Part shown: in pieces, positions 33,302-44,058 of the stretch
How positions within the stretch are numbered: the stretch's first letter is position 1
How the letters are laid out: the number at the start of each line of letters is the position of its first letter
NCBI RefSeq assembly: GCF_900660695.1
Contig: NZ_LR215042.1
Location: 124,001-188,000, forward strand
Source of the DNA: Mycoplasmopsis meleagridis
GTDB taxonomy: Bacteria; Bacillota_I; Bacilli_A; Mycoplasmatales; Metamycoplasmataceae
Length of the DNA stretch: 64,000 nt
Reading direction: 5' to 3'
Position numbers and translations under genes: made by a program
Notes under the pieces: generated by a model
Seen by the model: only the letters and a program-made list of their open reading frames with translations
The model's database searches: none
What the model was told of the DNA's origin: nothing

Positions 33302-34126
33302 CTATTTATAACTTTTTACAACTTTTCTCAATTTAATTATTCAATGATTCAATCCGCCCTTTGTAATAATTATTCCTTTTTCTGCTAAAGCTTCTACATA
33401 TGCATTTAGAGAATCACCATAATTTTCTTTAATAAGTTTAAAAAAAATTAATTCTCTTTCGTTAAAATGATATTGCAACTTATTTTTTTCAATGAATTCA
33501 ATATTTTGTAAATATTCATTATGTGCTTTTGCTATTTTTTCAATGTTTGAATAATCAATATTGTTCAATCTATTGTTGTTATTTTCATAGTCTCTTTGAA
33601 TGATATTGTCTTCAAATTTAAAAAAAGAATCAATAGCTTCAATTGCTTTTAAGAAATCTGCTATTTTCTCTTGTTTTTTAATATATAAATAATATTTTTT
33701 TTGATAGTGATATTTGTTGAAACCAAAAGAATATGAATTAAGTTTTTCTTTTATATCATCAATAAAAATTTCGTTAGGAGAGCTTAACGATAAATGGTAT
33801 GAAGTTTTAGTTAAGTTACTAATTGTTCCAGAAGCACAAAAAATACCGGCAAAAAAACTACTTAATTTTGTTATATTTTTTTGCAATACCGAGTTATAGG
33901 ATTTAATTACTAAATTATTTGCTTCAACGATATATTCATATTTTAGCTGTTTAAGAAAAGCGATAATTTTTTCTTTGATGTAATTATCTTTAATTATTAA
34001 CAAAATATTTTGATTAAGATCAAAATTAGCTTTTCCTACTATAAAACCGTTTAAAAAGTTTATTATTTGTTCATTATTTTTTTGTTTTTTGATAATTTCA
34101 TATTTTATTTCTAAACTAAAATTCAT
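33302..34126 (-). CDS. whiA: WhiA-family DNA-binding protein
   Basis: A 274-residue protein with an N-terminal LAGLIDADG-like fold (NGFIVGKANFDL, FFAGIFCASGTISN) and the family pattern NNNNRLNNIDYSNIEKIAKA before the C-terminal helix-turn-helix. The end GGLNHWIIKLRKVVKSYK is reached through a TGA-Trp. In Firmicutes WhiA affects cell division and metabolism; in mycoplasmas it has been linked to repression of ribosomal protein genes. AAAAAGGAAAG precedes the start. Confidence 0.85.
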
Positions 34127-34155
34127 ACTTTCCTTTTTAATAGTTATATAAGTAT

Positions 34156-34161
34156 TATAAT
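34156..34161 (+). promoter_or_regulatory. -10 element upstream of ymdB
   Basis: TATAAT 60 bases before the ymdB start in the divergent region with whiA; no clear -35. Confidence 0.4.
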
Positions 34162-34221
34162 GAGAATATATTTTTTATATTTTAAATTGAGAGATTTTAA
34201 AATATAAGTAGAAACGAATAC

Positions 34222-35028
34222 ATGAATAAAAAACTTAAAATTCTCTTTATAGGAGATATTTTTGGTGAACCTGGTATAAAAATAGTTGAAAAATATTTGC
34301 CTAATTTAATCAAAGAGAAAAAAATTGATTTTGTTATTGCTCAAGCAGAAAATGTTTCTGGAAGAAAAGGCTTTGCTAAAAAAGATTATTTGCGTCTTAA
34401 AAAAGCTGGAATAAATTACTTCACATTAGGTAATCATGTGTGAGCCAATGATGAAATTTTAACTTTTATTAATAATAATGATTTATCTCGTCCTGCTAAT
34501 GTGGATAATTCATATCCAGGAAAAGGTAGTCAAATTGTCAAAATTAATAATAAAACTTTGAGAATAACAGCATTAATGGGAATTACTTTTAACAAGTTAC
34601 TATTTCCTTGAAAAGAGGAAACAGCAAATAATTTTTTTGATTGCATAGACAATATTTTGAATTATCAAGAAAGAGCTGATTTTCATTTTATAGATTTTCA
34701 TGCGGAAACAACTAGCGAAAAAAATGTTCTAGCACTCTATTTAGATGGTAAAATCGATGCTCTTGTAGGAACTCATACACATGTACAAACTAATGATGCA
34801 AGAATTTTGCCTAACAAAACATGTTTTATTAGTGATGTGGGAATGTGCGGCCCTATTAATTCTGCAATAGGGGCCAATTTTGAAGAAGTTTATTTAAAAA
34901 TGCGTTATCAAAAAAATGTTAAATTTAAAGTTTCTTCTAACAAATCCCAATTTAATGGTGTTTTAATTAGTTTGAATAGTATTAATAAAGATAAAAATAG
35001 TATAAAAACAATAAATTTTCATGAATAA
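34222..35028 (+). CDS. ymdB: YmdB-family metallophosphoesterase
   Basis: A 268-residue protein with the metal-binding motifs of the family: FIGDIFGEPG, AENVSGRKGF, TLGNHVWAND (Trp from TGA), DFHAETTSEKN and GTHTHVQTND. YmdB hydrolyses 2',3'-cyclic nucleotides and influences RNA decay and biofilm in Bacillus. It lies back to back with an RNase J paralogue, so an RNA-turnover theme is possible but not shown. Confidence 0.93.
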
Positions 35029-35052
35029 AAAAGTCAGCTACCTGACTTTTTA
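35026..35052. terminator. Bidirectional terminator ymdB/rnjB
   Basis: AAAAAAGTCAG-ctac-CTGACTTTTT at the converging ends. Confidence 0.85.
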
Positions 35053-36711
35053 ATTAGAAATTTGCATTAAGTTAATAATAACCATTGGTTCTTTATCATA
35101 GACTTTAAATATTTTTCTTCTAACAGATTGTCTTGCGCGATTTTGAAAATCTCTTAAACCATTAAATGTTTCTTTATCGATAAGTTTGACAATAACATTT
35201 TTGATTAATTCTTTAGCGTCAGTTTTACTTTTTTTATCAAAAATACCTATAAATTTAATTTGCATTTTACCACTTAATAATTTAGTTCTATTATTGTAAT
35301 ATGCCGCAATAATAATTACTCCATCTCTTCCTAAAGTTTCTCTTTCATTCAAAACTGCGGAAGAAATATCGCCCACTCCAAAACCATCAACAATAGTGTC
35401 TCCTATTTCCTTAACTTTTCCATTTAAAGAAAGTAATTTTCCATCAACGAAATGCACAATTTGCCCATTTTGTAATATTAAACAGCGATTTGCTTTTATT
35501 TTAAGTTCTTGATTTAAGTTTCTTTTAACATTAATTAAATAACGATATAAACCTTGTGCAGGAATAATATATTGAGGATTTAGATGCTTTACTAAATTAA
35601 TAATGTCTTGTGCTGCTGGTCTATGTCTATAAAATTCTTCAGAAGTAACATCTGTGATTTTAGTAGTAATTTTTGCAATTTCGTCTAAAGTATATGCTTC
35701 TAATTTTTCTAAACCATTGACTGGAGGAGCAATCATAATTACATTATCACTTGCTTTAAGAGTTAAATAAATATCATTGTTTTCAATTATTCTTAAAAAA
35801 CGAGAATAAAGTCTTTCAATTGCTCCTGTTATCAAAATAACGCTGTTATTAGTTTTATTTGCTAAACGATAGTCTATGATTTTAGGCAATTTTAATTGAG
35901 GATATTTTTTAACAATTAAATTCAATAACTGATTATAAGTTTTCCCATAAATAATTAATGGTCTATTTGTTTCTAAAGCCAAGTCTAAAATTTGTTGAAT
36001 AGAAACCATTTCTTCATCATAAGCGCCAATAATAATTCTTTCATTATTTTTAGTTTTTAAAAAAGTTTGTCTAATAGTTTCCGGTAGTTTTATTTTATTA
36101 ATAGCTCTACCCTTATAATTTGCTCTTCCAGAATCTACAATTAAAGCTAGAATTTTGCGTTTACTAAAATTTTGTTTTAAAATCTCAAAATTTAATTTGC
36201 CATAAATTCCTAAATCTCCTTCGACAAAATTAAACATGAACAAGATATCTCCATCAGGAGTAATAAAATTAAAACCAATATGCCCAGGCATTGAACCTGC
36301 CAATTCAATGGGCTGCACAAAAATTTCACCAATTTTTTTAATTGTTTTTAAAGCGTGTATTTTGTAGTTAGGATTATCTATTTTATATTTATTCAAACGA
36401 TCTTTGATAGTTAAATTATTAAATTCTGATGAATAAATATGTAAAGAATCAATTTTCATTAACAATCAAGGAAGAGCACTAAAAGTTTCATTTTTTACAT
36501 CAGAAACAAAAACGCCTTTAATTTTATGTTTATTGTTCACTAAATAATTAAAATTAGGAATTATATTATCAATGCCATTATTTGAATTTAAAGGAATTTT
36601 AGTTCCTGTATTGATGATATAAATTTCTTCGTTAAACTCTAGAACGTAGCAGTTTTTGCCATTTTCGTCAAGTCCTCCCAAAGCAAAAATATTGATATGA
36701 TTTTTTCGCAT
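35050..36711 (-). CDS. rnjB: RNase J paralogue lacking the catalytic metal site
   Basis: A 553-residue protein with RNase J architecture: N-terminal INIFALGGLDENGKNCYVLE, beta-CASP region, TPDGDILFMFNF and the C-terminal domain. The metallo-beta-lactamase motif HxHxDH is replaced: where active enzymes read THGHEDHIGALP, this one reads SDVKNETFSALP. Other ligands are also lost (PAQGLYR instead of PVHGEYR, MFNF instead of TGDF). It is most likely an inactive RNase J2-type partner of an active RNase J elsewhere. A TGA-Trp at 36466 lies within it. Confidence 0.88.
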
Positions 36712-36789
36712 GATGCTCCATAAATAAGACGATTAATGTGAGAAATAAAGATTAAAAAAGACTAATATTTATTATATCCTATTAAGATA

Positions 36790-36815
36790 AAAAAAGACTA
36801 AACTAGTCTTTTTTA
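36790..36815 (-). terminator. Terminator at the rsmI end
   Basis: AAAAAGACTA-aac-TAGTCTTTTTT; on the minus strand it overlaps the rsmI stop codon. Confidence 0.75.
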
Positions 36816-37513
36816 GCGTATTTATTTACTTTTATTCTTTTATGAGTCTTTAATTTGAGAACTAAAGTGAATTCTCCTTTAATAGTTTCTTTTTCTAGTA
36901 ATTTTTTAATTTCTTTAGGACTACCTGTGTAATGTTTTTCAAACATTTTTGTTAATTCTTTTGCCAAAAAAATTTGTGCTCTATCATTTCAAATTTTATC
37001 TATTTCATCTATAAAATAAAGCAATTTATGTGGAGCAACATAAAAAATATATGCATAATTTTCAACAAAGGATCTAATTTGTTTTTCCCTTTGCGAGCTT
37101 TTTTCCTTAGGAAAGCCCAAAAAAATAAATTCTGATGCAAACGCGCTTAGAACAAATGTACTTATAGCAGCATTAACTCCGGGAATTAGTTCAATTTCAA
37201 TATTATTATTTCTAGCTTCTTTAATAATGTCAAAACCAGGATCGCTAATTAAAGGCATACCAGCATCACTTACTAACGCAAGATTAATATTTTCTGAATT
37301 AAGTTTATTTATAATACCTTTAGCAGAATTTTTTTCATTAAATTTGTTATAGACTAAAAGCTTTTTCTTTATGTTTCAATAATCCAAAAGTTTTTTAGTA
37401 ACTCTAGTGTCTTCACAAGCGATTAAATCAACTTCTTTAAGAATTTCTATAGCTCGATAAGTAATATCTTTCATGTTGCCTATAGGAGTTCCCACAATGT
37501 AAATTTTAGACAT
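36803..37513 (-). CDS. rsmI: 16S rRNA 2'-O-ribose C1402 methyltransferase
   Basis: A 236-residue SAM-dependent methyltransferase of the tetrapyrrole-methylase fold, with [49 protein letters not shown] and [15 protein letters not shown]. It modifies C1402 in the P site of 16S rRNA. It overlaps the end of holB by 8 bases; two TGA-Trp codons are present. Confidence 0.95.
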
Positions 37514-38426
37514 TTCACATCTCCATTAATTTGATTAAAAAACTTTCTGCTTGTAAAAAAGGATTTAGATTTTTATTGTTAGATTTATTCAAAAAATCAT
37601 TAATAAGTTCATAAATATTATTTATGTTGTTTATTTCTTTAATTTTTAAAATAACTTTTTTCAAATTTTCATTTGAAAATAAGGGTTTTTTCTCAAAAAT
37701 CACTATTTTTAAGGCATATTTAATAATTTTTATAAGAAAAATAAAGATAGTAAAGGACTCTTTTTTTGTATATTTTTCTAAAAATAAATATATCTTAGTA
37801 AAAGATTTTTTTGTATTTTTAATAACATTATAGAATTCTTCTAAAATACTTTCTATTTCATTGTTTAAACAATAGATTATTTCTTCTTTATTTTGACTAA
37901 TTTCGCTGTAAAATAAGGCTTTTTCATTATTTAAATTATTATTTTTTATTAAAAATTCAACTAATTCTTCATTTTCAATTTCTTCATTAATATTGATAAT
38001 AAATGCTCTAGACCTAACAGTTGGTAAAACCTTATTGATGTTATTAGTTGTAAAAATAAATATAGTTTTATTATTTGGTTCTTCAATTGTTTTTAAAATA
38101 CTATTCAAAGCTTGTAACGAAACATTTTCAATATTTTGAAAAATAATAATTTTTTTATCTTTACTAGTATTGATTGTTGCATTATTGAAAGTTTGAAGAA
38201 TCATTTCTTTACTAATTTTATTTTCATCATAATAATCTAAATAAATTATATTTAAGGGAAGTTGTTCTTTTTCTAGTGATATTAACGAATGATTAGTAAT
38301 TAAATTAATAATTTCTATAATATATTTATCAAAAATAATTTTTTTGTTACTTTTCAATAAGAAACAATGGTTTAAACGATTATTAGTAATGGAATTGTTA
38401 ATAATTTTTTTAATATCATTTTTCAT
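37506..38426 (-). CDS. holB: DNA polymerase III delta' subunit
   Basis: A 306-residue clamp-loader protein with [50 protein letters not shown] and [14 protein letters not shown] (the SRC-like motif is SRA). The Walker A is degenerate, as normal for delta'. The last three residues follow a TGA-Trp, so the stop is TAA at 37506, overlapping rsmI. Confidence 0.92.
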
Positions 38427-38427
38427 A

Positions 38428-39081
38428 TTAGTCTATTTTGTAATGTTTTTTGAATAATTGGTGATTTATTATAATATTAAAGATTTCATTTACAACATAA
38501 TCTATTTTTTTGTTTGAATCAATAACTATGAATCTTTTTGGTTCATTTTTTATTAATTCTTGATAACCATCATAAACTTTTTTATAAAAATTATCAGATT
38601 CAATGTCTAATCGATTAAGAGATTGGATATTACGACTTTTTTCTCTTCTTTCTTTACTTTTTTCCAAACTTAAATCTAGAAAAAAAGTTATGTCAGGCAT
38701 TAGATTTTGTACTACTAAAGAAGTAAGATTTTTAACAAAATCAATTCCTAAGTTTCTAGCATAACCTTGATAGGCATAGAAACTATCAATGTATCGATCA
38801 CAAAGAACTATTTTATTTTCTTTTAAAGCAGGAATTACAACTTTATCAAGGTGTATTCTTCTTGATGCTGAATAAAGCATAGCTTCAGTAATTGGCGAAA
38901 TATCACTTTCTTTACTAAGAATTATTTCACGAATTTTTTCTGCTTCTTTAATTCCTTGTCCGCCTGGTTCTCTTGTGGTGATAATATTGATGTTTTTAAA
39001 AGTGTTTTTAAATTTTTCAGCAAGCAATTTTATTACTGTGGTTTTTCCACTTCCATCTAAACCTTCAAAAGTTATAAACAT
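38428..39081 (-). CDS. tmk: Thymidylate kinase
   Basis: A 217-residue enzyme phosphorylating dTMP. P-loop FEGLDGSGKTT, TTREPGGQGIKEAEKIREII, LYSASRRIHLDKVVIPAL and CDRYIDSFYAYQGYARNLG are diagnostic. It lies between recR and holB in the common tmk-holB order. Confidence 0.97.
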   Translation of the reverse strand: MFITFEGLDGSGKTTVIKLLAEKFKNTFKNINIITTREPGGQGIKEAEKIREIILSKESDISPITEAMLYSASRRIHLDKVVIPALKENKIVLCDRYIDSFYAYQGYARNLGIDFVKNLTSLVVQNLMPDITFFLDLSLEKSKERREKSRNIQSLNRLDIESDNFYKKVYDGYQELIKNEPKRFIVIDSNKKIDYVVNEIFNIIINHQLFKKHYKID

Positions 39082-39089
39082 AATTTCTC

Positions 39090-39680
39090 CTATTTGCTAT
39101 TTCTATTTTCTAATGATTGTTTTAAAGTAAAAGCGTCTAGGTAATCAATACTAGAATTCATTGGCATGCCTATAGCTGCTCTGGTGCATTTAATTTTGCT
39201 TTCTTTTAATTTTTCAAGTAAATAATTAGTGGTTAATTCTCCGTTTAATGAAGGACTAAGCATAATGATTATTTCTTCGAAATTATGTTTTCCTATATAT
39301 TCAAAAAGTTCATTATATTCGTATTTATCGTCTAGTAAATCACTTTTTGGTTCTATTATGTAAGGTAATACGTAAAAATATCCTTGAAAAACATTAAAAT
39401 TACTTAATCTGTTTGAAACGGCGACGTTTTCAACAATGATTAAACTATTGTTTTCTTTTTCTTCATTACAATTTGAGCAAAAATCATTTTCTCTAAGTAA
39501 ATTACATTGAGGACAAAAATTAATTTTTTTCTTAAAATTGATTAATTTATCTATTAATTCATCAATATATTTTTCCTCTTGTGTTAATAAAAAATTAGAC
39601 ATTTTTTCCGCTTGTTTTTTACTAATGCCTGGAAAATAAGCTAATTTTTCATTGAGTTCTTCAATAGTTTTTATTTTCAT
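39090..39680 (-). CDS. recR: Recombination protein RecR
   Basis: A 196-residue protein with an N-terminal helix-hairpin-helix (LAYFPGISKKQAEKMSNFLL), a zinc finger (CPQCNLLRENDFCSNC) and a Toprim domain (LIIVENVAVSNRLSNFNVFQ). It acts with RecO in gap repair. The order dnaX-ebfC-recR is conserved in Firmicutes. Confidence 0.95.
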   Translation of the reverse strand: MKIKTIEELNEKLAYFPGISKKQAEKMSNFLLTQEEKYIDELIDKLINFKKKINFCPQCNLLRENDFCSNCNEEKENNSLIIVENVAVSNRLSNFNVFQGYFYVLPYIIEPKSDLLDDKYEYNELFEYIGKHNFEEIIIMLSPSLNGELTTNYLLEKLKESKIKCTRAAIGMPMNSSIDYLDAFTLKQSLENRNSK

Positions 39681-39683
39681 AAA

Positions 39684-39971
39684 TTAAAATCCTAAACCTG
39701 GAATGTTAGGAATTATTGCTTCATGTTCTTCATCAATATTTGTAAATAAATCGTTAATAGTTAAAGTAATTAAGTCTTCTAATGTTTCGGGATCATCAGG
39801 GTCTAATAAAACACTTTCTTTAATTTTGATAGAAACAATTTCTTTATTGCCCTTAGCTACAACTTCAACGCCTTGTTTTTCTAAAGAGAATTCTTTTTGC
39901 TGAAAAATTTCTTCGTTAGCTTCAAATTCTTTTTGCATTTTTTGCATTTTTCTTAACATCGCTTGATCCAT
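39684..39971 (-). CDS. ebfC: YbaB/EbfC nucleoid-associated protein
   Basis: A 95-residue protein: MDQAMLRKMQKMQKEFEANE, VVAKGNKEIVSIKIKESVLL, DPDDPETLEDLITLTINDL. It forms a dimer that binds DNA without strict sequence preference. It lies directly between dnaX and recR, its usual place. Confidence 0.95.
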   Translation of the reverse strand: MDQAMLRKMQKMQKEFEANEEIFQQKEFSLEKQGVEVVAKGNKEIVSIKIKESVLLDPDDPETLEDLITLTINDLFTNIDEEHEAIIPNIPGLGF

Positions 39972-39973
39972 AA

Positions 39974-41911
39974 CTATTTTCCTTTCTTAGTTGCTGCTGC
40001 TTTTTTGAAAAACGATAATAATTTGTTATCTTTCTTTTTGAAATTATTTTCTATTGATAATTCTTTATATTTATTTTTTTCTTCAGTATTTAAAGTATTA
40101 AAATGATCAATAGCTTTTTTAATTTCTTCAATGTTTTCAATAAAATAAAACTTGATTTTATTGCCTAAATGAGATTCTATAATATCATTTTGTATTTCTT
40201 TGCTTTCTAAAACTTCATATAGATAGTTTAAAAAACCAATATGTGTATTTTTCTTATTAGTGAAAATTACAAAATTAGGTCCTACAATAGTTAATGAAAT
40301 ATCGATATCTTTAATTACTTTAATAAAATCACCATAACGATCTAAATTAGTAACAATGTCTTCTAAATTATTTTTTCAATTATTAAATTGTTCTTTGAAT
40401 TGTATGAAAGCATCTTTAGAATAAGCTTTTGCAATTAAAGAAAGCAATAGTTCTTGATCTTTTAGATAATTATTGAAACTAGTTTTGTTAATATAATTTT
40501 TTAATTTTGGAAAACTATTGTCAATTCCAGTTTCCAAAAGAGGCATTTCGTATTCTGCGGATGAAATTAATCCTTGATTGTAATTGTCTTCAAAATTTAA
40601 AATATCGTTTTCTATATTTTTATTTTCTTCTGCTTGATTTTGCAAATCAATGCTAATTTCAAGAGTTTTTTGAATAATATCCTCTACCTTTTTAATAGAT
40701 TTATTTTCTTCATCATACATTTTTTTTAATTCGTTTTCATCCATTTCTATCTCCTTAGTGATTTCTTTATGTCTAAGCAAAATTTCTTTAGTTTTTTGAT
40801 CTAAATCTATTGTTTTATTAGTTTTTTCATTATTTATCTCTTTGCTATTATTTTTGTTTAACATTTTTACTAAATAGAATTCAATAAGTTGAAAACTATT
40901 TTCTTGGTAAAAAATTTCTTTATGCAACTTATATAAATGTTCTAACGAATTTATGGCAAATTCATAATTAAATTTAATTTCTTTGAAATCTTCGGCTTGT
41001 AAATATTCTAAAAGTTCAGTTTCATAAGTTTTTTGATAAATTATGAAATCTTTTAAAATGGTCATTGAGCTATTTATAAAAGTACTAGGATCATTAATGC
41101 TATTTTCAACATTTTTAAAAATTGCTAAAGCTTCTTTTAATTTAGAGAAATAAAGATTATTTAGGATTTGAATAATTTTATTATTTGATATTAAACCGAA
41201 TAATTCTACAGTATCTTTAAAATTAATTTGACCATTACCATATGCTATAGCTTGTTCTAAAAATGAAAGCGCATCTCTCAAGCTCCCGTCTGCTAATCTA
41301 GCTATATAAGGTAGACTTTCTTGTTCATAAGAGATGTTTTCTTTTTCCAAAACATCTTTTAATCTTTCTATTATTGCTTGATTTTTGATTTTAACAAAAT
41401 TATAACGTTGCGTTCTTGAAAGAATTGTTAAAGGTATTTTTTGTGGATCAGTTGTTGCAAAAATAAAAATTACGTGCGAAGGAGGTTCTTCTAAAGTTTT
41501 TAATAAGGCATTAAAAGCACTCTTAGTAAGCATGTGAACTTCATCAATTATATAAACTTTATAACGTCCGTAGGTAGGCAAAAATTCAATTTTTTCTTGT
41601 AAGATTCTAACTTCTTCAACACCATTATTTGAAGCTGCATCCATCTCAATAATGTTTAAATTATTGTTGGTATTTTTTAAGCACTCATCACAAATATCTC
41701 AAGGTTTTTCAGTGTGAATACAATTTACACTATTAGCAAAAATTTTAGCTATTGAGGTTTTTCCAACTCCCCTAGGACCACTAAAGAGATAAGCGTGTGA
41801 GATGGTATTGTTAGCAATAATATTTTTTAAGGTTCTAACTATATGTTCTTGATCTTTAACTTCATCAAATTTTTTTGGTCGATATTTTCTATACAAAGCT
41901 TTATAATTCAT
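39974..41911 (-). CDS. dnaX: DNA polymerase III tau/gamma subunit
   Basis: A 645-residue clamp-loader ATPase: YRKYRPKKFDEVKDQEHIVR, Walker A FSGPRGVGKTSIAK, MDAASNNGVEEVR, Walker B VYIIDEVHMLTKSAFNALLK, sensor 1 FIFATTDPQKIPLTILSRTQ. The C-terminal part is long, coiled and divergent. In the zinc module NCIHTEKPWDICDECLK, the second Cys of the usual four-Cys set is a TGA-coded Trp. Two further TGA-Trp codons must be read through. Encoded next to ebfC and recR. Confidence 0.95.
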
Positions 41912-42011
41912 CGCATTCCTTCTGATTAATTAAATGATATTAAAATTTGCAGATATATAAATTTTATTTAAACAAAGGTAATTTTAAAGATAACTGACTT
42001 ATGTATGGATA

Positions 42012-42040
42012 TTACTTTTAGTTAAATTATTTTCTATAAT
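42012..42040 (+). promoter_or_regulatory. gpmI promoter
   Basis: TTACTT (42012-42017), 17 bases, TATAAT (42035-42040); start codon 38 bases further on. Confidence 0.6.
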
Positions 42041-42078
42041 ATAACAAGACTAACTTTTTATTTTAAAAGGGAGAAATA

Positions 42079-43575
42079 ATGCAAAAAACAATTTTAGTTG
42101 TCATTGACGGTTTAGGTTTAAGAGAAGAAAAACAGGGCAATGCTTTTAAAATAGCTAATACCCCAACTTTTGATAACTTATTTAAAAATTATCCTAATTC
42201 AATAATAGAAGCAAGTGGTGAAAATGTTGGCTTGCCTAAAAATCAAATGGGGAATTCAGAAGTAGGTCACTTAAATATAGGCGCGGGAAGAATTGTTTAT
42301 ACAGGGTTATCTTTGATAAATCAAGCTATTAAAACTGGCAATTTCGACAAAAATAAAGTTATTTTAGAAACTTTAAAGAATGTGAAAGAAAATGGTTCAA
42401 CATTACATATAATGGGACTTTTAAGTCCTGGAGGAGTTCATTCTGATGAATCTCATTTATTTGAATTAATAAAAATGGCAAAAATAAATGAATTAGAAAA
42501 TGTTTCTATACATGTTTTTGGTGACGGAAGAGATGTAGCTCCTAAATCAATTATCAAATCAATGGAAAAATTAGTTTCAATATGTGATGAATTAGGATAT
42601 AAAATAGCTTCAATTGGTGGAAGATTTTATGCAATGGATCGTGACAAAATGTTTGATAGAGTTGAAAAACATTATTTGGCATTGTTAGGAGAAAGCGATA
42701 AAGTCTTTACTAATCCTATTGATTATATCAACGAACAATATGCAGAAAATATTACTGATGAGTTTTTGATTCCAGCAGTTAATGCTAATGCAAATTTTAT
42801 AAAGGATAATGATTCAATTATTTTCTTTAATTTTAGACCTGATAGAGCAAGACAAATAACTCATATGTTTATTGGTTCAAATCTTTATGATTACGAAACA
42901 AGTAAAAAAGTTAAAATCAACAATTTTGTTTCAATGATGAAATATGAAGGTTTAAAAACTAAAATTGCTTTCGAGGAAATGAAAGTAATTAATCCAATTG
43001 GTAAAGTTGTTGAGAGCAAGAATTTGAAACAATTAAGATTAGCAGAAACTCAAAAATATGCTCATGTTACTTATTTTATGGATGGCGGCAAAGACGTCGA
43101 ATATCAAAATTCAAAAAGAATAATGGTTCCTTCATTAAAAGTCAATAGTTATGCTGATTATCCTAACATGTCAGCTAAAGAAATCACAGATGAATTGATT
43201 GCTAATGCAAAAAATTTTGATTTAACAATTATGAATTATGCCAATCCTGATATGGTTGGCCATACTGGTAATTTAAAAGCAACAATTCAAGCAGTTGAAT
43301 TTTTAGATAGTCAAATTGCTAGATTAGTAGATTTTTCTGCAAAAAATAACATTACTGTTTTTATTACTGCTGACCATGGAAATGCTGAAATTACAGAAGA
43401 TGCTAACGGCAATCCAGCTACAAAACATACAAATAGTCCGGTTATGCTTATTTCTACTGATAAAAATATTAAATTACGTAATGGCATTTTAGCAAATATT
43501 GCTCCTACAATTTTAGATTATATGAATATTGAAAAACCTGTTGAAATGACACATGAAAGCCTTATTTATAAATAA
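42079..43575 (+). CDS. gpmI: 2,3-bisphosphoglycerate-independent phosphoglycerate mutase
   Basis: A 498-residue glycolytic enzyme interconverting 3- and 2-phosphoglycerate. Catalytic Ser lies in QMGNSEVGHLNIGAGRIVY, and metal ligands in VVIDGLGLRE, ITADHGNAE and TKHTNSPVMLIS. AAAGGGAG precedes the ATG. Length is normal. Co-directional with the following short gene at a 2-base gap. Confidence 0.97.
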   Translation: MQKTILVVIDGLGLREEKQGNAFKIANTPTFDNLFKNYPNSIIEASGENVGLPKNQMGNSEVGHLNIGAGRIVYTGLSLINQAIKTGNFDKNKVILETLKNVKENGSTLHIMGLLSPGGVHSDESHLFELIKMAKINELENVSIHVFGDGRDVAPKSIIKSMEKLVSICDELGYKIASIGGRFYAMDRDKMFDRVEKHYLALLGESDKVFTNPIDYINEQYAENITDEFLIPAVNANANFIKDNDSIIFFNFRPDRARQITHMFIGSNLYDYETSKKVKINNFVSMMKYEGLKTKIAFEEMKVINPIGKVVESKNLKQLRLAETQKYAHVTYFMDGGKDVEYQNSKRIMVPSLKVNSYADYPNMSAKEITDELIANAKNFDLTIMNYANPDMVGHTGNLKATIQAVEFLDSQIARLVDFSAKNNITVFITADHGNAEITEDANGNPATKHTNSPVMLISTDKNIKLRNGILANIAPTILDYMNIEKPVEMTHESLIYK

Positions 43576-43577
43576 AT

Positions 43578-44000
43578 ATGGAAAATTTAATTATTAAAAG
43601 TATTGTCATAGCGCCACGAAGTTCTTTAGTAAATGAACAAATAATTACGAAATTAAAAAATGAACATAAATTTGATCTTTATATTTTAGAAAATGACACT
43701 AATTTAGAACTAGAAGAAATAGTAAGTAAACTTAAAGAAGAAAAGATTGATTTAAATTATGTCATGCTTATGGGTAATGATAATTTTAAAGAAAAAACAG
43801 TAAAAAAATTTACCTATTCATATAAAGCAGCAAATTTAAAAAAAGAAGTTTTGCCATATTATAATTTCTATTCATCTCGCTACGAACAAGAGGCTTTAGA
43901 AGAAGCAATAGTAGATTATCTATATCGAATAAAACATATTTTATTTACTAATCAAACAAAAATTAAGTTAGATAAACAAAAAATAAAAGGCAATTATTAA
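43578..44000 (+). CDS. Hypothetical protein (140 aa)
   Basis: No recognised family. The protein is Lys/Glu-rich with a short hydrophobic-charged alternation and no signal peptide or membrane segment. The N-terminal half (IKSIVIAPRSSLVNEQIITK, LNYVMLMGNDNFKEKTVKKF) looks like an alpha/beta fold resembling sugar-phosphate isomerase (RpiB/LacAB) proteins by general pattern only. The ATG is 2 bases after gpmI, so it is co-translated. A terminator follows. Confidence 0.7.
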   Translation: MENLIIKSIVIAPRSSLVNEQIITKLKNEHKFDLYILENDTNLELEEIVSKLKEEKIDLNYVMLMGNDNFKEKTVKKFTYSYKAANLKKEVLPYYNFYSSRYEQEALEEAIVDYLYRIKHILFTNQTKIKLDKQKIKGNY

Positions 44001-44022
44001 CGAAGCTTTGCTTCGTTTTTTA
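43998..44022 (+). terminator. Intrinsic terminator
   Basis: AACGAAGC-ttt-GCTTCGTTTTTT after the hypothetical gene, before secA. Confidence 0.85.
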
Positions 44023-44058
44023 ATTAAAAATTAACATTTAATATAAAATAATAGCACT

